Shown here: positions 38,490-48,900 of the stretch, in pieces
Layout of the letters: every line of letters begins with the position of its first letter
Numbering within the stretch: the stretch's first letter is position 1
Origin: Diospyros lotus
Taxonomy: Eukaryota; Streptophyta; Magnoliopsida; Ericales; Ebenaceae
Assembly: GCF_014633365.1 (NCBI RefSeq)
Contig: NC_068349.1
Location: 17,994,753-18,058,752, forward strand
DNA: 64,000 nt
Direction of reading: 5' to 3'
The notes under the pieces: generated by a model
The model's input: only the letters and a program-made list of their open reading frames with translations
The model's database searches: none
Told to the model about the DNA's origin: nothing
Translations under genes and position numbers: made by a program

Positions 38490-38816
38490 TATGGAGACAC
38501 CATGTATGAAACTCATGGTAGGCCATGATATTTTGATGTTAATGTATCCGCTGCGTTGTACTATGTCTCGTTTAGTTTTTAAGATTATTGATCTTGTTAG
38601 TTAAACGGGCAAGACTGGGATTTTCGGTATCTTATCTGCATGTGATGATTGTTCTTGAAATCACTGCGGATGCCGGCTATTGTATGTGTTAGGCAATGTT
38701 TTTTGCCTGTGAAGATTGTTCTTAATACACCGGGCATGATGGACTTGAAAGGAAAAAAAAAAAGATTCCTAAAAATTGCCTTATAGTGACGCGCTCGTGT
38801 GAGGCGAGGTGTTACA
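38490..38816 (+). repeat. 3' LTR remnant of the 7.9-kb element
   Basis: Aligns with 33087-33441, for example 'ttgatgttaatgta', 'gtttagtttttaagatta' and 'aacgggcaagact', with scattered differences (notably C/T and G/A changes). It starts abruptly after an A-run, so about 2.2 kb of the LTR is missing. Confidence 0.85.
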
Positions 38817-38979
38817 CATATATCCCAATCCAAATCCAAATGATTTTGCAAAAATATCTCAAAATTAAATCAACACCTCAACTACAAAGAAGTCCGGCTG
38901 CCTCGGGAAATTTTGGCTTTGGACACTGTCCTCACGTTGGCCCAAGATTAATTAGTCACGCATCTTTGTTATTCAATAC

Positions 38980-40119
38980 TAGGGGTGAGCAAAAAATCGG
39001 TTTAACCGATTAAACCGAATCGAACCGATCAGTTCGGTCGGTTCGGTTCGGTTATCCATGGTGGGCGGTTCAGGTTCGGTTAATTTTTACAAAAATTTTG
39101 GGTAATCGATTCGGTTCGGTTATTTGGTTAAAAATACCCACAAAACCGAACTGACCTGCACCCAAAAAAAAGGCAAAAGTGACCCGTGCTGCTGCTACTG
39201 CCCATTCTGTTCGTTCCTTCGTCTTCCTTCTTTTCACTTGCGCATCAGTGAGTCACAGTGTGATTCAGACTCGATGGCCTGCCCAAGCCGAGAAATCGCC
39301 TCACAAACCCCCCCACCCGTCATCAACCTTCATATCGCCGTCGCCGTCAGAGCCAAATGCCTTTGTCGTCGGTTTCTCCCCTACCCGACCCAACACCCAG
39401 CCCCCCTCACTCGTCGTCGTCATCGAAGCATCAACCCACAACCCTAGCCCTAGGTCTTTGGTGGCTAACCCTCACCTTGCCATCGTTGTCAAACCCAAAC
39501 GCCTTCAAGCCCTTCATGCTTCACCGTCGACTTCTTCCCCACCCAAGTCCAACACCCAGCCCTTCACGCTTCACCGTCGTCATGTGATTTGGTTCGTTGA
39601 TGCTTTAACTTGGCTTTGTGATTTGGTTTGTTGGCTTTGCGATGTCGTCGTTTCTCTTTTAATTTGTAAGTGTATTTCTGTTTTGTGTTTTGTGATTTGA
39701 TTTCAGATTTGGTTCTATTTTGTGGTTTGCTTGTGATATGCTATTTGTTTAACCTATATATACATAATCCATCCTCCCAGTGGTTTTGTTATAATTTGAA
39801 ATAGAACTACATCAAACTATAAGAGGCTGCATTGCACAGGTCAAATCTAGACATTCCTTCCCCCAATCAAGATGTATTCAATTCTGTTTTTGGATTGTTT
39901 TTCGGTTTAATTTTTGGTTCGGTGAGTTTAAAGTCCTAATCGGTTATTTCAATTCGAAATTTGAGCTATTTTTTCGGTTCGGTTAGTTCAAACTCCAAAT
40001 CGGTTAATTCGGTTTCGGTTAGTGTATTGAGTTGGTTCGGTTATATCTATAATAACGGTTCGGTTCGGTTAGGCAAAATGGGGCGGTTTGGTTTGGTTAT
40101 AACCGAATGCACACCCCTA
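38980..40119. mobile_element. Non-autonomous hAT-like element (1.14 kb)
   Basis: Terminal inverted repeat TAGGGGTG (left TAGGGGTGAGCA, right inverted TAGGGGTGTGCA). Perfect 8-bp target duplications TTCAATAC lie at 38972-38979 and 40120-40127. The same site is empty in the other LTR near 26100. Both sub-terminal regions are packed with CGGTT/AACCG repeats. The interior (39180-39600) is GC- and C-rich with long open frames of low complexity and no transposase. The 8-bp duplication supports the hAT superfamily; family assignment is otherwise by inference. Confidence 0.85.
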
Positions 40120-40905
40120 TTCAATACAGAAACAAAGGTTATATTACGGTATTTAAATGACTAAAATTAAGGTGCAAGAAATTAAAGTTACAGAATATAA
40201 ATGTGTGAGCAGAAATGTAAATGCAAATAACTGAAATGAAATATAATAGTGTATTGGAAGAACAAAATGAAAAGAACAAAATAGTGCGTTGAACGGAAAC
40301 AAAAAGAACAAATCAAAGAAAAACAAGAAAAATAGTGTTGGTCACCCCCTTATTCTTGTAGAAATGGCAGATGGGGGTCTTGGGGTTCTCACTGTGTGGT
40401 TTGTGTTTATATATATATCACTGCCCTAGTTGAAATGCCCCTTCAATTTGAATTAAATTACAAGGTTGGGATCGCGTGCGGAAGCTGCTGTGCGCCTGCT
40501 GTTCCACGAGCTAGGCTTCTTAAATTCTCCAATTGCAATTGGGCTTCAATTTCTTCAATTTCAATTTTAATGCACGTAGGTCCCCAATTTGACAAGAGCC
40601 CAAGTAGTCCACTACTTCATGCATCTTCAATTCAAATTCAATTGTATTAGTATATTATAATATATATAAGCATGTCCAATTTAATAATATGTATTATATT
40701 ATATATTTGTATGCACTTATCATGCATGTATTGAATATATATGTATTATAAATATTATATTTATTTACTATTTTATTATTATTATATATATTTGAGAAAT
40801 CAACATATAACCATGAAAGGCATATAAATATTCAACTAAATCTAATTTCAAGGTCAAAATAAGGGTGAAAATATAATAAAATTTTGACATTTTTTAGCAT
40901 AATCA

Positions 40906-40981
40906 CTAGTTCGCCATTATTAACATTTTCCAAACCCAATGTTTGGTTATTCAGATCCTCCATCCCCACTGCGTTATTTCC
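40906..40981 (-). pseudogene. 5' half of the exon cut by the Athila-like element
   Basis: Begins after an acceptor (TTACAG) with 'GNNAVGMEDLNNQTLGLENV' and breaks off after '..NNGEL' at the retrotransposon. Its other half is at 25281-25385. The start (GNxxVGxE) is the same as in the exon at 41189-41371. Confidence 0.7.
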
Positions 40982-41188
40982 CTGTAATGTCACAACTTAA
41001 GGTAATACACAAACTCTAGTATGAGGATATGTAAATGTCAAAATGAATTGTTCAGTTGGTGATACCAGCTGGAATTGACCAATGAGCTACAACAAGCAGA
41101 CAACTAGTGCCACATTGTTTTAAATTGCAATATCATAAACCCAAAATTCATACATACTCATAAAAACAATAACAATCAGCTAACTAAC

Positions 41189-41371
41189 CTCACAAAGCAT
41201 CACATTATCACCACCAAGATTTGATGAGGCATCAACACTAGAATTCAGTAACTCTTCCTCCTAACCAACATTAGAGCACTCTTTCAGATCCAGTTCACCA
41301 TTAGTAGCATTGCGTGAGCTTGAGCTCTTGTTAAGCTTATTCAACTGTTCCACACCAACCTTAGAATTGCC
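41189..41371 (-). pseudogene. Tandemly duplicated exon with a nonsense codon
   Basis: 183 nt between an acceptor (TTACAG) and a donor (GAG|GTTAGT). It reads 'GNSKVGVEQLNKLNKSSSS', '..NGELDLKECSNVG', stop, 'EEELLNSS', '..GGDNVMLCE'. The TAG replaces an AAG that is intact in the sister exon (NVGKEEEL), so one substitution broke it. Both exons start and end in the same phase, as expected for exon duplication. Confidence 0.7.
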
Positions 41372-41621
41372 CTGTAATACTACAATTTTAGCTGATAATG
41401 CAAATTTTAAATAAAGAATGATCAAATTAGAAATGAACTTACTCCTATTAAGGTTGGAGTGATTCCTACTAAAAATATGAACATGATCCATAAAACACAA
41501 CTAAAATGTTTTGGTCCGATGAGGAAGTGAATGGAATGGAACAAATATTCAACAAAAGAGATAGGGAATTAAAACTTAATGGGAAACACTTAGGCACGGC
41601 CATAGATAAACCAATGGAAAG

Positions 41622-41723
41622 CTATAATTCATGTAGCCGATCCAATATGAACTTTAAATGAGAATATGATTTGTGATCAAATGTCATATAGTTGAATTGC
41701 TTGCTAGTTACTTGAGAATTGCC
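41622..41723 (-). pseudogene. Third, degenerate copy of the repeated exon, cut by a solo LTR
   Basis: Starts GGCAATTCTCAAG next to the LTR (compare GGCAATTCTAAGG of the neighbouring exon), reads 'GNSQVTSKQFN' and then diverges. The LTR inserted at the exon's 5' edge. Confidence 0.5.
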
Positions 41724-43917
41724 TGTAACACCCCGTGTTGCTGGTGTTAAGAGAATGAGAAAGGAAGTGAGAAACTTCCAAAAATGCCATTGAGAAGGTG
41801 ATGGATCATTGAGAATGAGGGTGCCCCATGAGAGGGGTATTTTGGTAATTTGGATAGTGAAGTCCAATAAAGGGTAATTTTGATAAATTGGAAATAATTC
41901 CTAGGTGGAATTAAGTATGTAAATGAATTAATTTCCCATTTTTGTATTTATGTGAAAATAGATGGGACTAATAATTCGCAAAAGGGCATTTTAGTATTTT
42001 GTAGTGAAATTCCATAAAGGAATTAAATTATGAAAAGTGAAAAAAAATAGAGAATATTCAATTATGAGAGAAAATAATTGATTTTCCCTAAATTGGTGAA
42101 TTAATATGGTGACACCACATGGATTGCTTGGATTGAAGCTTGAAAGCCAAGGTTAGTGTCTAAGGGTGACACTTGGCAAGCTCTTGTCCAAGATAATGGA
42201 GAAATTTAAATAAATGTAAAAGAAATGATTTTAGTCTTTCAAGCATTTAATGAGAGGCATGATTATGATGAATTAAAGAAAATCTAAAAGTAAATGGTAT
42301 TTAGTCACCACTAATACCTTGGAAAATATGAGGATTTAATTAATTGAAAAGGTATTGAATTATGTCTCTCATATGTGATATGTGAAATTTGTCCCATTTT
42401 GATATATAGAAAATAAATGGGAAAGGTTCGAAAATTGTCATTCTTGAAATTAGTCAAAAATTTATTATATTGAGAAAATCCTATTATTGGAAATTCCAAG
42501 ACTTGATCCAATGGTGGATATTTGGTCTTGAAATTGGGAATGGATCCAATGGCCATAAAGGAGTCTTGGAAGTGGGCAAGAATTGTCAAATGGGTTTAGA
42601 AATTTCAAAAGAAAGAGGATGAGTGGTGGAGATTTAATCTCCAAATTAAATTAAAAGCTATGATTAAATCCTAGCAAAGTACATGGATTGTGGTTGTTCT
42701 AATGGTTGAGATCTTCTCTTGGAAAGTATATGAGATCTAATGGATGAGATTAAAGAAAGCAATAGCACATGGATTGTGCTTTCTTGTGTGATTAGGATCT
42801 TGTCTTGGAAAGTGAATGAGATCCAAGGGTGGATATTTAACAAGACTAAGTGGCATGGATTAAGCTACTTTTGTGGTTTAGATTAATTCTCACCAAATAA
42901 ATCCAATGGCTAGGATTTATTCTTGAAGGATTGGGTGTTAGTATAAATGGGTTAGTGTATGGAAACCCTAATCTTTTTGGCAAAGTTTAGTGAGAGAAAT
43001 GGAAGAAGTCTCCCATCTTGTAGAGAGATTAGAATGGGAGAAGAGAAGGAAAAGAAAGAAAGAAGAAAGGTAAGTATTCTTCCTTAGGGTAGTATGTAAG
43101 TTTATGTTGTTTCATTTAATGGTGGCTTAGTTTCTTTAAATCTTGTTTCAAGGATCTCTTAAGGAGAAGAGTTGGAAATGAAGCTAGAAATTTCTTGAAG
43201 CTTCAAAGAATGGAAAGAGGTAAAGGATAGCCCCATGGGATGGTGGCTAGCAAGGTTGTAAGTATGGTTTATGAACTAATATGTGTGCATTGGCATGTTG
43301 TTTGTGTTCAAGGACCTATGGCCATGAGGTCGTGTGGGGGTAGGGTAGGTTAAAGCCTCAAACCAAGGTGGTTGTGAGGATGTGGAAGCCCTAACTTGTT
43401 GCATTGCATGCATTGACATCACATTTTATATTCATGTTCATGCTTATTGTCATTGCACCCTTACTGAGCTTAATAGCTCATGAGGTTTTACCCTCACATA
43501 TAGGCTATCAAGGCATGGGAAAGTCAAGGCAAAGATGGGATAGCCTGTGGATGCATGAGAATGAAGATTCAAGATCATTGTATGGCTTATGGAAGCCTAT
43601 TTGGTTGTATTTGATTCATGTTGTAATAAGCACCATGAGTGGGTGTAAGGAGTATTATTTTTTTTGTGTAAGCTTTTGTGGAAAAAAATGGGTATTTTGA
43701 TGTATGTACAATGTGTGAGAAATCTGGAAAATTTGGGCTAAAAAGGCCTAAGAAAGATTTTGAGTCAAGTAGGTGGGCCGTAATGGGCGCGTGGTGGGCG
43801 CGCTAGGGCCACGGCAGGCGGCAAGCGCGGGTGCGTGGCCTGCTACTGGCTCATGCATGTGAGCAGTTCAGATGATTGTTCACCAGTGGCACCCGTAAGT
43901 GGGAGCGAGGTGTTACA
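41724..43917 (+). mobile_element. Solo LTR (2.2 kb) of a TGTAACACCCC family
   Basis: TGTAACACCCCGTG..GAGGTGTTACA. Flanks TTGCC (41719-41723) and TTGTT (43918-43922) match at 3 of 5 bases, an eroded target duplication. A related copy lies inverted at 46896-49387. The conserved LTR core 'tgagcttaatagctcatgag' is at about 43467-43486. No internal domain. Confidence 0.8.
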
Positions 43918-44560
43918 TTGTTGAACAACGAGGAAACAATAATTGAGAGACGATTAAGATCCCAACCAAGAACTTTGCATATAACCTGAGAGAAAGCTCT
44001 GTGCGATATCTTCTTCTTCGTCTCTGCGATCGAAATTGAATGCTGAACTAGGGCAACGCAACTTTTAAACCTTTTCCCTACCTTGAAATTCACCGCCCTT
44101 GAAATTCTTCTCATAGTAGCCCAGCAATTCATCGTCCTACGCAAACATATTCACAAAGAAATTGTATTCCTTACTCCCATCTTTATCTTCGTTGTCGTCC
44201 TCATCTCCATCTTCGTCCATGCAATTTTCTCCATCGTTGTCACAACTCGATAAGAACTCTTGCGCGGCCTTTAAGGCCTTCTACTGCAACTGCGTCGTAG
44301 CAAAACGTGCATGTTCCTCAATCGAGGACGACCGGGTCATCGTTGTCTGTGGTAGCTTCAGAGAGGGCCACCTCGACTTCGAAAACGGCAGCAGCTTTGT
44401 TGGGATGTTACAGGACCATTCGATGGCGGAGGCGGCGGCTAAAGGGTCATTTTTCGGCTACCTGTTCTTGGATTTTTTACCCTTGGATCCCCTTCTCATT
44501 TTCTTGAATTGCATAGGATTGGAAGGTTGGAGGGGTATGGATGATGAGTTAGGGTTTCTA
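43918..44560 (-). pseudogene. 5' exon region of the unidentified, exon-repeat plant gene
   Basis: The minus-strand frame opens near 44510 with 'MQFKKMRRGSKGKKSKNR', then runs through several stops. An acidic stretch ('DEDGDEDDNEDKDGS') is followed by 'EYNFFVNMFA', stop, 'DDELLGYYEKNFKGGEFQ'. In another frame come 'FKSCVALVQHSISIAETKKK' and 'SHRAFSQVICKVLGWDLNRL'. This resembles a plant-specific nuclear protein with a zinc-finger-like CxxC block between the last two pieces, and that block is missing here. Multiple stops and frame changes make it a pseudogene. I cannot name the family with certainty. It ends at the solo LTR. Confidence 0.55.
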
Positions 44561-44579
44561 GGAGGGCCTTAGCGCCAGA

Positions 44580-45090
44580 GAGAATGGAGGTACATGACCT
44601 CATCTCTTAATGCCTGCTCGAAGTATGGGTCCATTGTCGTAAAGATTCTAAGAATTAGCGTTTAGGATACAGAGGAAGAAAGAACTATCCCCTTCTCCTA
44701 CTTAGTAGCCTTATAAATATAGGTTTTGACCTTATACCCCAATTTAGCTCTTGAAATTTTCGATTTTGTCAAATTTTTCTTTTATTTTCTTGTTTAATTT
44801 TTTGAATAATTAAATTTAAATATAAATTTAGGAAAAAAAATTAATATTCCACACACAAAAATAAATCAAAATTAATATTTAGGTTTTGGTGTTTGAGAAA
44901 GATTTAGGTTATGATTGATTGAAGGGAATTGTGAGCGAGGAATTTGGAATAAAATTATAGTAAAATAAACATTTTATTCCGTAAAGTGTGTATATTACAT
45001 TTTTTTACCTTAGTATATTCATAAAATTGCATAATGTCATATATAGAAGTATGGTTTAAATAATTTTATACCACTTGTTAGTAGGTTTAA
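44580..45090. other. Intergenic DNA, no gene seen
   Basis: Upstream of the minus-strand pseudogene and AT-rich from 44.75 kb on. No promoter element stands out. It ends where Ty3 pol homology begins. Confidence 0.5.
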
Positions 45091-45119
45091 GGTTGGCCGA
45101 ACAGATGGTTCCGTAGCAG

Positions 45120-45957
45120 ATTAAAGTGAATTCGGACTCCAACTTGGTAGTGCAGCAGGTAAATGGGAAAGACGAGGCTCAAGAAGGGCACATGGCGAAG
45201 TACCTAGCCATGGTCAAGGAGTTGACGACACGTTCTTGGTCAGTTAAGGTGGAGTACATTCCTCGAGCGATGAATGCTGAAGCAAATCTTTTGTCCTGGA
45301 TTGCTTCGTCCTCTTTTTCTACGAGCTCTTGAGAGATCCGGATCGAGTCTTTGCCGCAAAAGAGTATTGAGGAGTCAGCAGAGCAAATGTGTGTGGATAC
45401 CAAACCAAGTTGGGTAGATTCGCTGTTTTTGTACCTGAGGAAGGAAAATTTCCCGAAAGGAAGGCTCGACATTTCGTGATTGTATATGAGGAGCTTTATA
45501 AGAGGTTTTTCTCGCAACCCTTACTGAAGTGTATACGACCCCGGGAAGTAGATTATATCTTGAGGGAGATTCATGAAGGAATTTGCGGAAGTTATGTTGA
45601 AGCCCGAACCCTCTGCCAGAAAGCCTTTCGGCAAGGGTACTATTGGCCAACAATGATGACAGATTCAGAACAATTAGTCAGAACCTGCGAAAGATGCTAG
45701 CGAACCTCGAACTTAGTCCACTTGTCGACCTTTGTGCTAACCCATCTGGCCACTCCTTGCCCTTTTGTTCAGTGGGGCATCGATATTATGGGTCATTTTC
45801 CCCCAGTGGCGGAAAGGTCAAATATCTTATTACAGCTATTGACTACTTCACGAAATGGGTCGAGGCAGAACCAGTGACCTCCATTACTGCTCGGAGGGTT
45901 AAACAATTCTTGTGGAAGAATACGGTGCGCCGATCCGAGGGACCCCAAACCAGCACA
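45120..45957 (+). pseudogene. pol: Ty3/gypsy pol fragment: RNase H end and integrase
   Basis: Starts with the end of an RNase H-like domain ('DSNLVVQQVNGKDEAQ', 'YIPRAMNAEANLLSWIAS'), the form seen in Tat-type elements. It continues with the integrase zinc-binding region ('HEGICGSYVEARTLCQKAFR', 'GYYWPTMM', 'CERC'), then the core start 'QWGIDIMGHFPP'. The second zinc histidine is replaced: the usual GxHxGxR reads GSYVEAR. Stops at about 45331 and 45699 and frame changes break it. It stops where MULE homology starts. Plant genomic repeat, defunct. Confidence 0.8.
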
Positions 45958-48900
45958 CCACATTCATTTTGTGTGTGGGAATCTACAACAATATGACTTT
46001 TACTCAATTAGTTGAGATTGTGTACATGGTGACGGGAATTGATAAAAACAAGGCACGACATCACCATTCATTTTGTAACGGAACACTTGAGCGATCTTTC
46101 AGCTACCAAGTTCCCTATAAATGACGACTATGGTGTTAGGTTTATTATATGCGATGACAGAAAATATAAAGTGATGTATATTGATATGATTTGAAACGAT
46201 GTTGGAGTTTGTAACCTATGTAGTCAACTGCAAAACCAATTGCCTTCATATAGTGGTGGTAATCAAGATTCAGGTTTTACCATTCCATTTACATCTGCAC
46301 GTAGTTCACTGCGAAATGATGATTTTGGTATACATGGTATGGCTGGTTTGTCAAATAACATTCCACACACAGATGATGATTGTGATAATGAAACAGATGA
46401 TAATAGTAAGGATAGCGATGGTGATAATAGTGGTGGTGGTGGTGGTGATGAAAGAGGAGCTAGTCTGGAGTACCTGAAAGTAAGATTTTCAGGTTCACAA
46501 TTTGAGGACAACCATTTACAAAGAAACTGGATCTTTCATGGTGTAGAAAATTATGCAATTGAGGAAACGAAACTTGAAGTGTCGATTCCATACCAAGGTA
46601 ATCTTTTATACCTTGGTGCACTCTTTAAAAGTAAACATGAACTAATTTTGGTATTTGGATAATATTGTGTTGATGTGAAGATAGACTGTCGAGTCAGACG
46701 TTTATGCACAATTCGATTTGAGGCCGGTTGCAAGGATGTGAACTGCAAATTTATCCTTCATGCAAGATGTAGACCCGATTGTTTGTTTTGGCATGTGATG
46801 AAATTTATGCCGAGTCATACATATACTCCAGACATCTACAATTCACATTTTTGGAGTGTGAAGGCTATTGTCATCGGAAGTTTGTTCTCAAAAAGTGTGA
46901 CGCCCCGTTCCCACTTACGGGTGTCACTTGTGAACAATCATCCGAACTGCTCACATACCCGGCCATTGGTGAAGGGCGGACTATGTTTCAAGACGAAACA
47001 CCCTAGGTGGGGACTATGCTTCGTTCTTCCCTTCCCTCAACCCCAGGATAAACTAGCAGATTTGGACTTTAATCATACCGCACTTGGCTAATTAATTTCC
47101 ATTAAGTTTGCCCAATAACTATTTTTATTATTTTAATTCTTCTACTTTCCAAGAATTTCACCGGCCTCCATAAATTCACAATTTAAATCAACCCATTAAT
47201 TTTTTTTCCAATTTTGGAGAAAAAACTCATATAATTTAAATTCCCAAAAACTTTGGCATTTTCTCCAAAAATACCCAAAATTCCTTTATTTTTGAAAATT
47301 CCTCCAGAGCCCAAAATCAACCCAGAAATGCCCCCCAAATTCCAAAATTTTCCAATTTTTTTTAAAAAATTGGCCAGCGGGACCTGCTGGGGCTCTTGGG
47401 GCCCTCGCAGGCTGGCTGCAGGCCGCGCATGTCACTTGCGCTTGCGGCCCACCTGGTGGCCCTGCGGCTGCTGCTGCTGCTTTCTTTCATTTTTCTTTTT
47501 TTTTTCTTCTCTTGGGCTTCCCAACCCAAAATTTTTAGAAACTTAATTTAATAAATAAATCCCACAAACTTCACATTTCCAACCAAAAAACCATTCTTTT
47601 ACAATACCAAAAAGAATCTAAACATACATCCAAAATTTCCTTCCATTTCACAAATGAGGCTTACACAAACCTATTGTTACTCACATAACAACATCCAAAT
47701 AAAAATACAGCACATGGATCAAATACAACAAGAATAAGCTTTCCATAAGCCATACAATGGTCTTGAATCTTCTTCCTCATGACTCCACATGCCATTCCAT
47801 CTTTGTCTTGATTTTTTTCATGTCTTTACAACCTATATGTGAGGGTAAAAGCCTCATGAGCTATTAAACTCAATAAGGGTGCAATGACAATAAGTATGAA
47901 CAAAAATATATCATGTGATGCCAAATGCATGCAATGCAATAAAGTTAGGGCTTCCACATCCTCATAACCACTTTGGTTTGAGACTTTAAACTACCCTACC
48001 CCACACAACCTCATGGCCATAGGTCCTTGAACACAAAGAAAAACATGCCAATGCACACATTTAAAAGTTTAAGCACATACTTACAACTTACAGGCCACCA
48101 TCCCATGGGGCTATCCCTTACCTTAGCATTCTTTGAAGCTTTTAACCCTTCTTAGCTTCATTCAATCCCTTTTACCCAAGAGATCCTTACACACAAAATA
48201 AATCCATATTGCAAGAGAAGAAATAGAAAGAAGATTTAGCCTTCATGTGGCTTAAACACAAAACAATCTTACCTTTCTTTATTTCATTCTTCTTCTTCTT
48301 CTCTTTCCTTTCTTCTTCAAGGCTCTTCAAATGGCAAAAATTTGAGACAAAGGCTCTCTTTCCCTTTTTATATTTCTCTTGTCTTGATATCTCAATTTCA
48401 AGACTTCATCTTAGCCCTTGATTTCCCTTTTCTTTTTGAGAGAAAATCCCAACCATACAAGAAAGCATAATCCATGTGCTTTTGCCTTGTTTAATCTCAT
48501 CCATTAGATTTCATTTACTTTCTAAGAGAAGATCTCAACCTTCAATTAAAAGCACAATCCAAGTGTTTTGCTAGGATTTAATCCTAGCCTTCCTTATCTT
48601 TAACTCATGATCTCCACCATCCAAAATCAATTTTTTAAAAAAATATTTTTTAAATGAGTTGGCAATCCATGCCAACTTGAAGGATTTTATCCCATCCCTT
48701 AGATCACTTCCCATTTTTAAGAATAATTCTCCATCCTTGGATCATCTTGAATTTCTATTTCCTTTCCAATAAAATAAATCTCCATATTTTTCAAGGCATT
48801 AATGGTGACTAATTACCATTTCTTTTGGAATTTCTTTAATTCACCATAATCATACCTCTTATTAAATGCTTGAAAGACTAATTTCTCTTTTCTTTTAGAA

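Larger units (their letters stand above)
30922..38816 (+). mobile_element. Ty3-type non-autonomous element (7.9 kb) with truncated 3' LTR
   Basis: Starts TGTAATACCC and ends GGTGTTACA, flanked by perfect CATAT duplications at 30917-30921 and 38817-38821. The full 5' LTR is 30922-33441 and a primer binding site follows. The last 330 bp of the 3' LTR (38490-38816) align with 33087-33441. The interior (33442-33854 and 36972-38489) has no recognisable gag or pol. A 3.1-kb solo LTR lies inside. The left part of the 3' LTR is missing although both outer ends and the target duplication survive, so the loss was internal. Confidence 0.85.
25386..40905 (-). mobile_element. Athila/Tat-like non-autonomous LTR retrotransposon, with nested insertions
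   Basis: On the minus strand, the 5' LTR is 40905-30359 and the 3' LTR is 26889-25386. Without its two insertions (30922-38821 and 38980-40127) the 5' LTR is 1499 bp, against 1504 bp for the 3' LTR. Both start TGAT and end in AGTCA or AGTGA. The target site is duplicated as CTAGT (40906-40910) and CTAAT (25381-25385), one mismatch. A tRNA-Asp-type primer binding site follows the 5' LTR, the class used by Athila/Tat elements. The 3.5-kb interior (26890-30358) has no gag or pol, so it depends on other elements. Confidence 0.88.
30359..40905 (-). repeat. 5' LTR of the Athila-like element, split by two insertions
   Basis: The LTR is found in three pieces: 30359-30921, 38817-38979 and 40120-40905. 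It is broken by a Ty3-type element (target CATAT) and a hAT-like element (target TTCAATAC). The pieces align in order with the intact LTR at 25386-26889. Confidence 0.9.

Noticed and set aside
39179..39700. 173-codon open frame inside the hAT-like element
   Set aside because: Rich in Ser/Pro/His from C-rich low-complexity DNA, with no transposase motif; three overlapping frames are open here, as expected from composition.
43404..43700. 98-codon + strand open frame
   Set aside because: Lies within the core of a long solo LTR that occurs again inverted at 46.9-49.4 kb, where it is not conserved as a frame.
46263..46511. Minus-strand frame rich in Ser and Pro
   Set aside because: Complement of the Asp/Gly-rich linker of the MULE protein; codon repeats explain it.
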